Shown: positions 1-5,298, numbered from the stretch's first letter. The stretch: DNA of 5,651 nt from Thermococcaceae archaeon (GCA_027064745.1 JAMOPD010000395.1:1-5651), one strand, 5' to 3'. The notes: generated by a model not told the origin, from the letters alone. A program made the numbers and translations.

Positions 1-87
1 ATCAGGGTCAAGAAGAACAAAATGTAACTTTTCTTTTTCGAGCTTTTCGTGAATATACTGTTCAACTTTACCAATCTTTATGTTCAT
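1..87 (-). CDS. Geranylgeranylglyceryl phosphate synthase, N-terminal fragment (runs off left edge)
   Basis: Only the first 29 codons are present. They begin with ATG at 87 and are open to the window edge. The peptide starts MNIKIGKVEQYIHEKL and reaches HFVLLDPD at residues 22-29. This opening, a short amphipathic helix followed by the first TIM-barrel strand ending in LLDPD, is the one I know from archaeal GGGP synthases of the PcrB-like family. That cytosolic or membrane-associated enzyme joins sn-glycerol-1-phosphate to geranylgeranyl diphosphate, the first ether bond of archaeal membrane lipids. A good ribosome site (GGAGGGA, 99-93) stands 5 nt before the ATG. The start lies inside the DUF123 gene, with a 20-nt overlap in a different frame, so the two are probably co-transcribed and perhaps translationally coupled. 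The family call rests on 29 residues only. Confidence 0.8.
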   Translation of the reverse strand, partial: MNIKIGKVEQYIHEKLEKEKLHFVLLDPD

Positions 88-526
88 TAATCTCCCTCCA
101 TTTTTTAATTTCATCAGGACTTTTAATCATTTTCCACTTTAATCCTTTCATTTTTAGGATTCTTATTAGAATCTCATCAGGTTCCGTATCAAACTGATAC
201 AGATTTGAGGGAGTGCTAACATCACTAGAACCAAAATTGTCTATTGACCTTCCATATTTTGAAACCTCCATTGATAGTGTCTCTTCTAATCTCATTTCAC
301 TTGGAATCAAATATGCTCTCAGGAGTTCCGCATTCTTAAGAAGAAAATCTATATGCCAGTGGAGTTTTTTACTCTTTTTGAAGTGTCTCTCAACTCTTTT
401 CTCAAGAGAGTTCATAGCAGAGCCCACATAGACATAAAATCCTTTATCCAAGATGAATTGTTTTCCTTTAGTTTTTATGCTCTTTTTATCATCAAGCCTT
501 ATAACAAGAAAGTAAGAGCCCCTCAC
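68..526 (-). CDS. DUF123 (COG1833) family protein with GIY-YIG nuclease fold
   Basis: A 152-residue protein of the DUF123 branch of the GIY-YIG superfamily. Visible family marks are the N-terminal RGSYFLVIRL strand, the GIY-YIG-like GFYVYVGSA, then LEKRVERHF, where the Arg matches the catalytic Arg position, and HWHIDFLL. The biochemical role is unknown; relatives are sometimes fused to DNA-repair nucleases, so a DNA role is only an inference. The open frame reaches back to TTG at 550, but the only good TATA box (555-564) would start transcription near 533, downstream of that TTG. I therefore prefer GTG 526, which gives the usual family start M-RGSY and has GGTGAT 3 nt before it. GTG 529 is nearly as good. 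In many relatives I remember a Cys-containing stretch of the type FGCSDCxC; here it reads FGSSDVSTPS, without Cys. The 3' end overlaps the GGGP synthase start by 20 nt. Confidence 0.8.
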   Translation of the reverse strand: MRGSYFLVIRLDDKKSIKTKGKQFILDKGFYVYVGSAMNSLEKRVERHFKKSKKLHWHIDFLLKNAELLRAYLIPSEMRLEETLSMEVSKYGRSIDNFGSSDVSTPSNLYQFDTEPDEILIRILKMKGLKWKMIKSPDEIKKWREINEHKDW

Positions 527-554
527 CACATCACCAAATACACTCCGCAATATT

Positions 555-564
555 CTTTATAAAG
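555..564. promoter_or_regulatory. Palindromic TATA box shared by two divergent genes
   Basis: CTTTATAAAG is a perfect 10-bp palindrome and the only TATA-like element between the divergent DUF123 and DUF2095-like genes. On the plus strand a start about 26 nt after its centre falls near 586, 9 nt before ATG 595. On the minus strand it falls near 533, 4-7 nt before GTG 529/526, so that mRNA would be almost leaderless. No clearly purine-rich BRE flanks either side, so sequence alone does not set one direction. Confidence 0.6.
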
Positions 565-594
565 ATAGCAGAGAAGAAGTTTCAGGTGTGAGTT

Positions 595-987
595 ATGGAT
601 ACGGATAGGAATAAGAAGAAAAAAGCGATTGATGATTTTGCATGGCAGGAGTATGAGAAGGAGGAGTTTGAGGAGAGATTTCCACATCTTAGTAGGGAGC
701 TTACAAAGAAAGGAATCCCAATTGAAGCATACCGACTTGATGAACGTGAGGCTATTGATGAGGAGGTACAAGACTTTTCAGGATATAACCCCACGGTTAT
801 AGATTTCCTGAGAAGATGTGAAACGGATGATGAGGCTCTTGAAATTATAAACTGGCTTGAGAACAGAGGTGAAATAACTCACGATATGGCCAAAGACCTG
901 AGGATAGCCTTAGTGAAAGAAGGTGTTAGAGCATTTGGAAGCAAAAAGGAATGGGGCTGGTATGAAAGACATAGGAGCAAAGATTAA
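595..987 (+). CDS. DUF2095-like conserved archaeal protein, function unknown
   Basis: A 130-residue, highly charged, probably soluble cytosolic protein with no signal peptide or membrane segment. I place it tentatively in DUF2095, a small archaeal family without known function, from memory of its pattern: FPHLSREL near residues 29-36, a central segment with PTVIDFLRRCETDDEALEII (about 66-85), ENRGEI, and a C-terminal GVRAFGSKKEWGWYERH (about 110-126). The N-terminus is Lys/Asp/Glu-rich and likely disordered; the middle looks helical. No catalytic motif or metal site is evident. The ATG has AGGTG (584-588) 6 nt upstream and the TATA box 555-564 at the right distance. It is the only plus-strand gene in the window and converges on AMP phosphorylase. 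Its 3' part is repeated in decayed form just downstream (1013-1066). No T-rich terminator is seen on its own strand. Confidence 0.75.
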   Translation: MDTDRNKKKKAIDDFAWQEYEKEEFEERFPHLSRELTKKGIPIEAYRLDEREAIDEEVQDFSGYNPTVIDFLRRCETDDEALEIINWLENRGEITHDMAKDLRIALVKEGVRAFGSKKEWGWYERHRSKD

Positions 988-1012
988 ATGTTGGCGATTC
1001 GCTAGCATTATT

Positions 1013-1066
1013 GGAGTAAGGGTATCTGGAAGCAAAAAGGAATAAGGATGACATGGAAGGCATAAA
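1013..1066 (+). pseudogene. Decayed tandem copy of the 3' end of the upstream DUF2095-like gene
   Basis: Positions 1013-1063 align without gaps, at offset 91, to 922-972 of the gene upstream: 39 of 51 bases match, including an exact 17-bp run TGGAAGCAAAAAGGAAT (936-952 and 1027-1043). The match keeps codon register. The gene reads GVRAFGSKKEWGW and the copy reads GVRVSGSKKE followed by stop, Gly, stop. Both Trp codons became stops (TGG to TAA and TGG to TGA), and other differences are mostly third-position or transition changes. Weaker similarity extends to both sides (about 1001-1079). The copy has no start or ribosome site and sits between the two converging genes, so it is a relic, not a gene. 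Confidence 0.75.
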
Positions 1067-1068
1067 AA
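1034..1068 (-). terminator. Probable weak T-run terminator of AMP phosphorylase
   Basis: Just past the AMP phosphorylase stop, the minus strand carries two T5 runs (1068-1064 and 1038-1034) in pyrimidine-rich surroundings, the usual intrinsic termination signal in this group. No stable hairpin is needed or seen. The second T run belongs to the decayed gene-tail copy. The runs are short, so termination may be leaky. Confidence 0.4.
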
Positions 1069-1072
1069 GGTA

Positions 1073-2584
1073 TTAGATGTTGCCTATTCTCTGAAGCACC
1101 ATTCCTTCTATTCTAATTGGCTCTGCTCTTCTTGCATAAACTATTGCCTGTTCCAGCCTTGCTTCACTGTCGGCATGGATTGTGAAGAGAGCATCTCCCT
1201 CTTTAACTTTCTCTCCAACCTTAACATGTAACTCAATTCCAGCCCCTTTATCCTCGGGAGCTCCTGCAGTCCTTGCAATTCCCGTTATCGCCCTGTTATT
1301 GATTAGAGTTATGTATCCACTGGCAGGAGCTGTAAATGTGTACGTTTTGTCACCAATTGGAATTTCATCGGGCTTAATTTCGGGGTTTCCTCCCTGCTCT
1401 TCAATAATCTCCTTCATCTTCTCGTATGCTTTTCCGCTTTCAAGTATCTCCCTGGCCATCTTCTTGCCCATTCCTTGAGGTGCAACACCACCCATTTCAA
1501 GTAAAATTCCGGCTAATCCTGTTGCTTTCTCCACCAAACTTCCAGGTCCTCTCCCTTCGATAAGCGTTTTGAGGGCTTCTCTAGCTTCAAGAGCAGGGCC
1601 AACTGTATGACCAACCGGCTGACCGCCATAAGTTATTGCGACTTCAACATACTGTCCAAGTCTCTTCCCTAGCTCGATAAAGTCCCTAGCCAGAGAGCGG
1701 GCTTTCTCAACACTCTCTACTTTAACCCCCTTACCTGCTGGGATATCTATCAGGACATACTGGCTCCCCATGGCGTATTTCTTGGACATTATACTGGCAA
1801 GCATAAGCCCTGTAGGATCAATGCTGAGCGTTCTCTCTGCCTTTATCGTCAAATCATCTGCAGGAGCCAGATTGAGTGCCCCACCCCACACAAGGCATGC
1901 CCCAATCTTTTCGACAATTCTTTTTATCTCATCTAGAGGAAGAGCTACATTTGTTAGAACCTCAACAACATCAGCTGTCCCAGCCGCACTTGTAATGGCT
2001 CTCGATGACGTCTTTGGAATCGTCAAACCTGCTGCCGCAACTATTGGAACGACTAGAATGTTAGTTTTGTTTCCAGGAACACCTCCAATACTGTGCACAT
2101 CCATTATCGGCTTTCTGTCTATATCAAGCATATCTCCTGTTTCGGCCATTGCTATTGTAAGTGCAGCAATCTCATCCATGTCGAGACCGTTTATCTCAAG
2201 AGAAGTCACAAATGAACTTATCTCAATGTCCCTCAGCTTTCTATCTACAATATCCTTAATTATCGCATCAATTTCAACTTTTCTGAGCTTCCCTCCATGC
2301 ATTTTCTTTTTGATATATCTCACACTTTCAGGAGTTCCTGCCGGCACTATAGTAACAATTTCTCCTTCAGAGAAATTATGAACTCTTAATATGTCCCTGC
2401 TTATTCCTATTTCACCCTCATCCACCATGTTACTTATTACAACATCACCGTATATCGTCTTTTTCCCTGTTTCCAGTTTGATGAGATCTTCAGGATGAAG
2501 TCGAGCTTTTTGTGCATCTTTTTCATTTATGACTATTGAGAATTTCCCGCTATATACATCCAGAAGCTTGACTTTCGCTTTCAT
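1073..2584 (-). CDS. deoA: AMP phosphorylase (archaeal thymidine phosphorylase family)
   Basis: A 503-residue enzyme, the same length as the characterised Thermococcus kodakarensis protein. It splits AMP (also CMP, UMP) with phosphate into base and ribose-1,5-bisphosphate, which R15P isomerase and type III RuBisCO turn into 3-phosphoglycerate. Residues 1-84 are the archaeal N-terminal oligomerisation domain; the thymidine-phosphorylase-type helical and alpha/beta domains and a C-terminal barrel follow. The residues I recall as ligand-binding in the T. kodakarensis enzyme all fall at the same numbers: Gly168 in [11 protein letters not shown], 194-199 SRAITS, Thr203, Ser264 and Lys288, with the proton donor Asp256. 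The frame extends to GTG 2599, but GGAGGT (2597-2592) inside that extension is the ribosome site for ATG 2584. The isomerase and RuBisCO genes are not in the window. It has its own promoter and is probably monocistronic. Confidence 0.95.
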   Translation of the reverse strand: MKAKVKLLDVYSGKFSIVINEKDAQKARLHPEDLIKLETGKKTIYGDVVISNMVDEGEIGISRDILRVHNFSEGEIVTIVPAGTPESVRYIKKKMHGGKLRKVEIDAIIKDIVDRKLRDIEISSFVTSLEINGLDMDEIAALTIAMAETGDMLDIDRKPIMDVHSIGGVPGNKTNILVVPIVAAAGLTIPKTSSRAITSAAGTADVVEVLTNVALPLDEIKRIVEKIGACLVWGGALNLAPADDLTIKAERTLSIDPTGLMLASIMSKKYAMGSQYVLIDIPAGKGVKVESVEKARSLARDFIELGKRLGQYVEVAITYGGQPVGHTVGPALEAREALKTLIEGRGPGSLVEKATGLAGILLEMGGVAPQGMGKKMAREILESGKAYEKMKEIIEEQGGNPEIKPDEIPIGDKTYTFTAPASGYITLINNRAITGIARTAGAPEDKGAGIELHVKVGEKVKEGDALFTIHADSEARLEQAIVYARRAEPIRIEGMVLQRIGNI

Positions 2585-2591
2585 TCTAACT

Positions 2592-2597
2592 ACCTCC
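2592..2597 (-). promoter_or_regulatory. Ribosome binding site that sets the AMP phosphorylase start
   Basis: GGAGGT lies 7 nt before ATG 2584. It overlaps GTG 2599, the alternative upstream start, which therefore could not use it. This supports the 503-residue product over the 508-residue one. Confidence 0.8.
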
Positions 2598-2621
2598 ACA
2601 ACTCGGGTTATTAGGAGTACT

Positions 2622-2637
2622 TATACTTAAACATTTT
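2622..2637 (-). promoter_or_regulatory. Promoter of AMP phosphorylase (BRE plus TATA box)
   Basis: Read on the minus strand, an A-run (2638-2634) precedes TTTAAGTATA (2631-2622). The expected transcription start is near 2601, which leaves a leader of about 17 nt that just includes the GGAGGT site. Confidence 0.6.
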
Positions 2638-2639
2638 TA

Positions 2640-2651
2640 ACGAAATTTCGT
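2640..2651. promoter_or_regulatory. 12-bp perfect palindrome upstream of the AMP phosphorylase promoter
   Basis: ACGAAATTTCGT is self-complementary and ends within a few bases of the BRE on its upstream side, where archaeal activators often bind. Symmetry and position are what is seen; a role as an operator is inference. I do not match it to a known Thermococcales regulator site. Confidence 0.4.
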
Positions 2652-2665
2652 GAATACTTCAACTT

Positions 2666-2699
2666 AAAAAAACTCATCTCAGCAAAAAGATGTAAAAAA
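2666..2699 (-). terminator. T-rich terminator after the 81-residue gene
   Basis: Within 40 nt of the stop codon, the minus strand has T6 (2699-2694), T5 (2688-2684) and T7 (2672-2666). Clustered T runs without an obvious hairpin are the usual intrinsic terminator in Thermococcales. It separates this gene from the AMP phosphorylase promoter. Confidence 0.65.
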
Positions 2700-2703
2700 G
2701 GAC

Positions 2704-2949
2704 TCATGTACTAACTTTTCTCCAAACTTCAGCAGAGAAGAAAGGAATGATACTTTCATCAACACCAAGAAGGGCTTTAATGACGTCGTGGGCAACTGCC
2801 TTAATCTCCTGAGGTAGAACTGCCTCTCTGCCTATGTAATAATTCACCACTTCATCAAGAGGCGCACTTAAAAGTTTATTCTCAAAAAGATAGACGGTTT
2901 TGTTCTCAATTACTACGAGTTTTTGGGGATAGGCTAACCTCAATTTCAT
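2704..2949 (-). CDS. Small conserved-looking protein of unknown function
   Basis: An 81-residue soluble protein that I do not recognise. It opens MKLRLAYPQKLVVIENKTVY, suggesting two or three beta strands (about residues 1-30: LRLAY, KLVVIE, VYLFE). Helical stretches follow (EVVNYYIG and EIKAVAHDVIKALLG), and it ends IIPFFSAEVWRKVST. There is no Cys, no cluster of metal ligands, no signal peptide and no membrane helix. The frame extends to GTG 2958, but that GTG lies in the G-rich ribosome site (GGGGGTG), so ATG 2949 is the likely start. It has its own promoter and terminator. It lies upstream of AMP phosphorylase on the same strand, 119 nt away, and is probably a separate transcript. It reads as a real gene because it uses ordinary codons and has a promoter, a ribosome site and a terminator in the right order. 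Confidence 0.7.
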   Translation of the reverse strand: MKLRLAYPQKLVVIENKTVYLFENKLLSAPLDEVVNYYIGREAVLPQEIKAVAHDVIKALLGVDESIIPFFSAEVWRKVST

Positions 2950-2984
2950 GACGCCCACCCCCAGTATAAAATCATCGAATACAG

Positions 2985-2998
2985 ATTTTAAAATTTAA
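2985..2998 (-). promoter_or_regulatory. Promoter of the 81-residue gene
   Basis: On the minus strand, TTAAA (2998-2994) followed by TTTTAAAAT (2993-2985) puts the transcription start near 2963, about 14 nt before ATG 2949. A second A+T stretch (TTTTATACT, about 2972-2964) is too close to the start codon to be the TATA box. The promoter begins 2 bp from the end of the inverted repeat at 3001. Confidence 0.5.
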
Positions 2999-3000
2999 CG

Positions 3001-3108
3001 CCCTATACTTCTCATCATATCTTTGGTTGTGCCTGCTTGAACGCCTGTATGAGCAACCACTTGGCATTTACAAGCATCAAAACCAATCTTTAATGATGAG
3101 AACTAGGG
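3001..3108. repeat. 108-bp imperfect inverted repeat in a gene-free spacer
   Basis: The ends pair as CCCTA (3001-3005) with TAGGG (3104-3108) and TTCTCATCAT (3009-3018) with ATGATGAGAA (3093-3102). Further in, TTGGTT (3023-3028) pairs with AACCAA (3081-3086), TGCTTG (3034-3039) with CAAGCA (3071-3076), and AACGCC (3040-3045) with GGCATT (3063-3068), leaving a loop of about 17 nt. The C/A mismatch at 3042/3066 becomes a G-U pair in minus-strand RNA, which slightly favours that strand as the transcript. G+C is 45 of 108 bases, above the A+T-rich flanks. A TAAC (2996-2999 and 3109-3112) stands near both edges. It may be a structured RNA or the relic of a small non-autonomous mobile element. No open frame fits it. 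Confidence 0.6.
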
Positions 3109-3118
3109 TAACCAATTT

Positions 3119-3139
3119 AAAAATTTGAAAAATAAAAAT
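3119..3139 (-). terminator. T-rich terminator of the MinD/small membrane protein operon
   Basis: Three T5 runs on the minus strand (3138-3134, 3132-3128, 3123-3119) follow the stop codon of the small membrane protein by about 40 nt. Transcription would end before the inverted repeat at 3108. Confidence 0.65.
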
Positions 3140-3179
3140 CTTAGTTATCCCAATAGCACCTACATATGGATGCAGAGAA

Positions 3180-3428
3180 TTAAAGTTTTTTAACTTCTTC
3201 CTCGATGGACTCTTCAAGTGTTCTTTCCCAATCTTCAACATCAAATTCTGTTAATTCTGACTCAAGCTCGTCTTTTAAACTTAACACTCTTCTTTTTAGA
3301 GCACTTTTGGTTTCTTCATCATAAACTACATAGTAAGGGTTATTCTTTGCCGAGAGATAGAGAAGAATCAGGACTATATTGAGAAGTGCAAGAAGGATAA
3401 TGAGTCCATAGATTATAGCGTTGACCAT
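3180..3428 (-). CDS. Small single-helix membrane protein coupled to the MinD-like ATPase
   Basis: An 82-residue protein of unknown function. Residues 3-26 form one strongly hydrophobic helix (NAIIYGLIILLALLNIVLI), with almost no charge before it. A short polar stretch with NNPYYVVYDEET follows, then a highly charged, probably helical or coiled-coil tail (SALKRRVLSLKDELESELTE, ending in an acidic run EESIEEEVKKL). A simple reading is a membrane anchor with a soluble tail; orientation is not certain. Two ATGs are possible, at 3431 and 3428. GGAGG (3438-3434) lies 2 nt from the first and 5 nt from the second, so I prefer 3428, whose A is the last base of the MinD TGA stop (TGATG). This tight coupling suggests the two proteins are made together and may interact, which is inference. 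I know no family name for it. Confidence 0.75.
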   Translation of the reverse strand: MVNAIIYGLIILLALLNIVLILLYLSAKNNPYYVVYDEETKSALKRRVLSLKDELESELTEFDVEDWERTLEESIEEEVKKL

Positions 3429-4207
3429 CATCTCCTCCCCCCAAAGAGAGCTCTAAATACCCTTTTAATTGGACTTTCTGGTTCAGGTGGCTGCCATTTA
3501 ATCCCAGCCAGCTTTGCTGCCAGCTGTTTAATGGCAATTGCCGCTGGTGATGTCGGATTCTTAACGACTAAGGGCACACCATAGGCGCTAGCTCTTTTAA
3601 CCTCTGGATCTTCCGGAACAATACCGAGAACGGGTACCTCTAAGATTGCTTCAATTTCTTCTTTTGTTAGTTCAGTTTTTTCATTTGTAACCCTGTTCAG
3701 AATGGCACCCAGTGGGAGAGTTCCAAGCTTTTCGGCAATTAACTTTGTTTTCAGAGAATCAGTGATTGCAGATATTTCGGGATTGGTGACTATAATAAGC
3801 TCCTTACCAATAAGCAAGGCTGTTACAGATGTCATCTCAAGACCAGCAGGAGCATCTATAAGAATGAAATCTCCCATCTGTGATAGCTCTCTGACCAGCT
3901 CTCTAAGCCTTTCAGGCTTTGCTTTTTTGATTTTCTCAAGGCTTAGACCACCAGGAACAACTTTAACACCTGCAGGTCCTTCGTATATAGCATCTTTAAG
4001 ATCAGCCTCTCTCGCGAGAACGTCATGAAGGGTTATTGGAATATCTTCCATTCCAAGGACGAGACTAAGATTTGCCATGGTTATATCAGCATCGATTAAA
4101 ATCACTTCTTTTCCAAATTGAGCTAACGCCACACCAAGATTAGCAACTGCTGTGGTTTTACCTGTTCCACCTTTACCTGAAGCAAAGACTATTGAACGGC
4201 CTTCCAC
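3428..4207 (-). CDS. minD: MinD/ParA-family P-loop ATPase with C-terminal membrane-targeting helix
   Basis: A 259-residue deviant-Walker ATPase close to archaeal MinD proteins of known structure (P. horikoshii and P. furiosus). Visible motifs are the deviant Walker A GKGGTGKTT (11-19) with signature Lys12 and Lys17, switch I ILIDADITMANLSL (36-49), HDVLA (61-65), Walker B ILIDAPAG (115-122) and VTNPEISAITDSLK (about 138-151). It binds ATP, dimerises and probably binds the membrane. The last 15 residues, SPIKRVFRALFGGRR after a Pro-rich linker, resemble the bacterial MinD membrane-targeting helix. The partner and cargo in archaea are unknown; division-site or polar positioning should not be assumed. 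The frame runs back to ATG 4282, but a promoter and GGGGGTG lie inside it, so GTG 4207 is the likely start. It is the first gene of an operon with the small membrane protein. Confidence 0.9.
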   Translation of the reverse strand: MEGRSIVFASGKGGTGKTTAVANLGVALAQFGKEVILIDADITMANLSLVLGMEDIPITLHDVLAREADLKDAIYEGPAGVKVVPGGLSLEKIKKAKPERLRELVRELSQMGDFILIDAPAGLEMTSVTALLIGKELIIVTNPEISAITDSLKTKLIAEKLGTLPLGAILNRVTNEKTELTKEEIEAILEVPVLGIVPEDPEVKRASAYGVPLVVKNPTSPAAIAIKQLAAKLAGIKWQPPEPESPIKRVFRALFGGRR

Positions 4208-4212
4208 AGTAA

Positions 4213-4219
4213 CACCCCC
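4213..4219 (-). promoter_or_regulatory. Ribosome binding site that sets the MinD-like start
   Basis: GGGGGTG stands 5 nt before GTG 4207. Upstream ATG 4282 has no comparable site and precedes the promoter, so its 25 extra residues are unlikely to be made. Confidence 0.75.
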
Positions 4220-4246
4220 TGGACATAATAAAAGGTACCTTAACCA

Positions 4247-4261
4247 TCTATAAGTTTTTCT
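4247..4261 (-). promoter_or_regulatory. Promoter of the MinD/small membrane protein operon
   Basis: On the minus strand, AGAAAAA (4261-4255) is a good BRE and CTTATAGA (4254-4247) the TATA box. The expected transcription start is near 4224, giving a leader of about 17 nt that contains GGGGGTG. Confidence 0.7.
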
Positions 4262-4281
4262 AAGATGCTCAAGGTAGTTCA

Positions 4282-4293
4282 AATATGCATATT
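4282..4293. promoter_or_regulatory. 12-bp perfect palindrome upstream of the MinD promoter
   Basis: AATATGCATATT is self-complementary and lies about 20 bp upstream of the BRE of the MinD-like operon. It could be an operator, but A+T-rich spacers produce such palindromes by chance more readily than G+C-rich DNA. No known regulator site is matched. Confidence 0.3.
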
Positions 4294-4445
4294 GTTAAAC
4301 ACACTAATTCTAAAGCATTGTGCTTTTATCTTTTGCGGTTTGAGTGTCCATACTGTAAGATAGGTCAAGCTTAATGGTTATACCGAATCCCACTGGTATC
4401 CTAACGGTATGTGAGTGTCATAACAGGCCTAGTTGTGCATGTTAT
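4294..4445. other. Gene-free spacer with weak repeats and short hairpins
   Basis: No supported open frame on either strand. It holds a short hairpin AAAGCA-TTG-TGCTTT (4312-4326), inverted copies ATACCG (4380-4385) and CGGTAT (4405-4410), and a loose direct repeat of about 45 bp with a period near 70: CGGT plus TGAGTGTC at 4336-4348 and again at 4405-4419, each followed further on by GTTAT (4377-4381, 4441-4445). The repeats are too decayed to name. No tRNA-like T-arm or C/D-box pair was found. Confidence 0.35.
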
Positions 4446-4451
4446 CTAATT

Positions 4452-4491
4452 AAAACTATTGAAAAAATTAGAAATAGAAAAAGAGTAAAAA
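4452..4491 (-). terminator. T-rich terminator of the NfeD/stomatin operon
   Basis: Right after the stomatin stop, the minus strand has T5 (4491-4487), T5 (4482-4478) and T6 (4467-4462), followed by TTTTAATT. This is a strong cluster for a T-run terminator and closes the operon. Confidence 0.7.
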
Positions 4492-4493
4492 GG

Positions 4494-5297
4494 TTAACTA
4501 GACTTTTCTTCTTCTAACTTTTTCTTTGCGGCTTCAGCTGTATCGGCTAAGCTTCTGAATAACTTTAACATCTCCATAGGAAGAGTTAGAACTATAATAT
4601 TGCTCTTGTCCCCAGCAACATCACTGATAGTCTGGAGTGTTCTAAGCTGCAATGCCATTGGATGTTCGGATATAATCTCGGCAGCTTCTCTGAGCTTTTC
4701 AGCGGCTTGTCTTTCAGCTTCGGCAAGGGTAATTCTCGCTCTTCTTTCTCTCTCAGCCTCAGCCTGTCTTGCCATTGCTCTCTGCATTCCACTGGGTAGT
4801 TCAACATCTTTGATCTCAACGGTGCTAACTTTAATCCCCCAGGGATCAGTTGCTTCATCAATGATCCTCTGGAGTTCCAAGTTGAGCTTCTCCCTCTCGC
4901 TGAGTAACTCATCAAGATGAGCTTGTCCAATAACACTTCTCAACGTTGTTTGGGCTATCTGGCTGGTAGCCATTATGTAGTTCTTAACCTGTGTGACAGC
5001 TTTCACTGGATCAAGAACTCTAAAGTATACGACAGCATTTACCCTGACAGGAACGTTGTCTTTTGTTATTGTTTCCTGTACTGGAACATCTAAGACCTGT
5101 GTTCTTAAATCAACCACATAGGCTTTTTCAAATATAGGTATTATGAAGAAGATACCCGGTCCTCTAGCACCGACTACTCTACCGAGTCTGAAAATTACTG
5201 CTCTCTCATACTCTTTGACAATTTTTATTGCAGACGCCAGTACTATCAATACAAACAATAAAACAATAGCTGTTGCTATCGTTCCAAAACCCACCAT
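4494..5297 (-). CDS. Stomatin-like SPFH/band 7 membrane protein (PH1511-type)
   Basis: A 267-residue prokaryotic stomatin, very like P. horikoshii PH1511 (about 266 residues, from memory). Residues 3-24 are one hydrophobic N-terminal membrane segment. The SPFH domain follows (about 26-170; EYERAVIFRLGRVVGARGPG, QETITKDNVPVRVNAVVYF), then an Ala/Glu/Arg-rich coiled coil (about 173-208; RQAEAERERRARITLAEAE) that drives oligomerisation. Near the C-terminus NIIVLTLPME (233-242) matches the hydrophobic segment cut by the partner NfeD protease in P. horikoshii. Such proteins build large scaffolds at the cytoplasmic face of the membrane. The frame reaches back to TTG 5324, but GGAGGTGA (5310-5303) inside it is the ribosome site for ATG 5297. 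The start is 1 nt after the NfeD stop, so the pair is surely one operon. Confidence 0.93.
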   Translation of the reverse strand: MVGFGTIATAIVLLFVLIVLASAIKIVKEYERAVIFRLGRVVGARGPGIFFIIPIFEKAYVVDLRTQVLDVPVQETITKDNVPVRVNAVVYFRVLDPVKAVTQVKNYIMATSQIAQTTLRSVIGQAHLDELLSEREKLNLELQRIIDEATDPWGIKVSTVEIKDVELPSGMQRAMARQAEAERERRARITLAEAERQAAEKLREAAEIISEHPMALQLRTLQTISDVAGDKSNIIVLTLPMEMLKLFRSLADTAEAAKKKLEEEKSS

Positions 5298-5298
5298 A

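Noticed and set aside
213..562. Two plus-strand frames (213-431 and 353-562) opposite the DUF123 gene
   Set aside because: Both are antisense to a gene with clear family motifs and have no promoter, ribosome site or recognisable product.
988..1072. Plus-strand terminator for the DUF2095-like gene
   Set aside because: No T run of useful length occurs on the plus strand here, so nothing supports an intrinsic terminator for this gene.
1770..2381. 203-codon open frame on the plus strand
   Set aside because: It lies wholly inside AMP phosphorylase on the opposite strand, has no family resemblance and no ribosome site or promoter. It is a shadow of the real gene.
3012..3099. ATGATGA boxes on both strands as C boxes of C/D-box sRNAs
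   Set aside because: ATGATGA occurs at 3093-3099 (plus) and 3018-3012 (minus), but no CTGA D box follows at a fitting distance on either strand. The boxes are explained by the stem of the inverted repeat.
4330..4400. Possible tRNA or tRNA fragment (GAATCCC after GGTTATACC)
   Set aside because: The T-arm-like bases do not form a T stem with a TTCGAAT-type loop, and no anticodon arm or acceptor stem can be drawn.
4592..4936. 114-codon minus-strand frame inside the stomatin gene
   Set aside because: It overlaps the SPFH and coiled-coil coding region in another frame, with no start signal and no recognisable domain.
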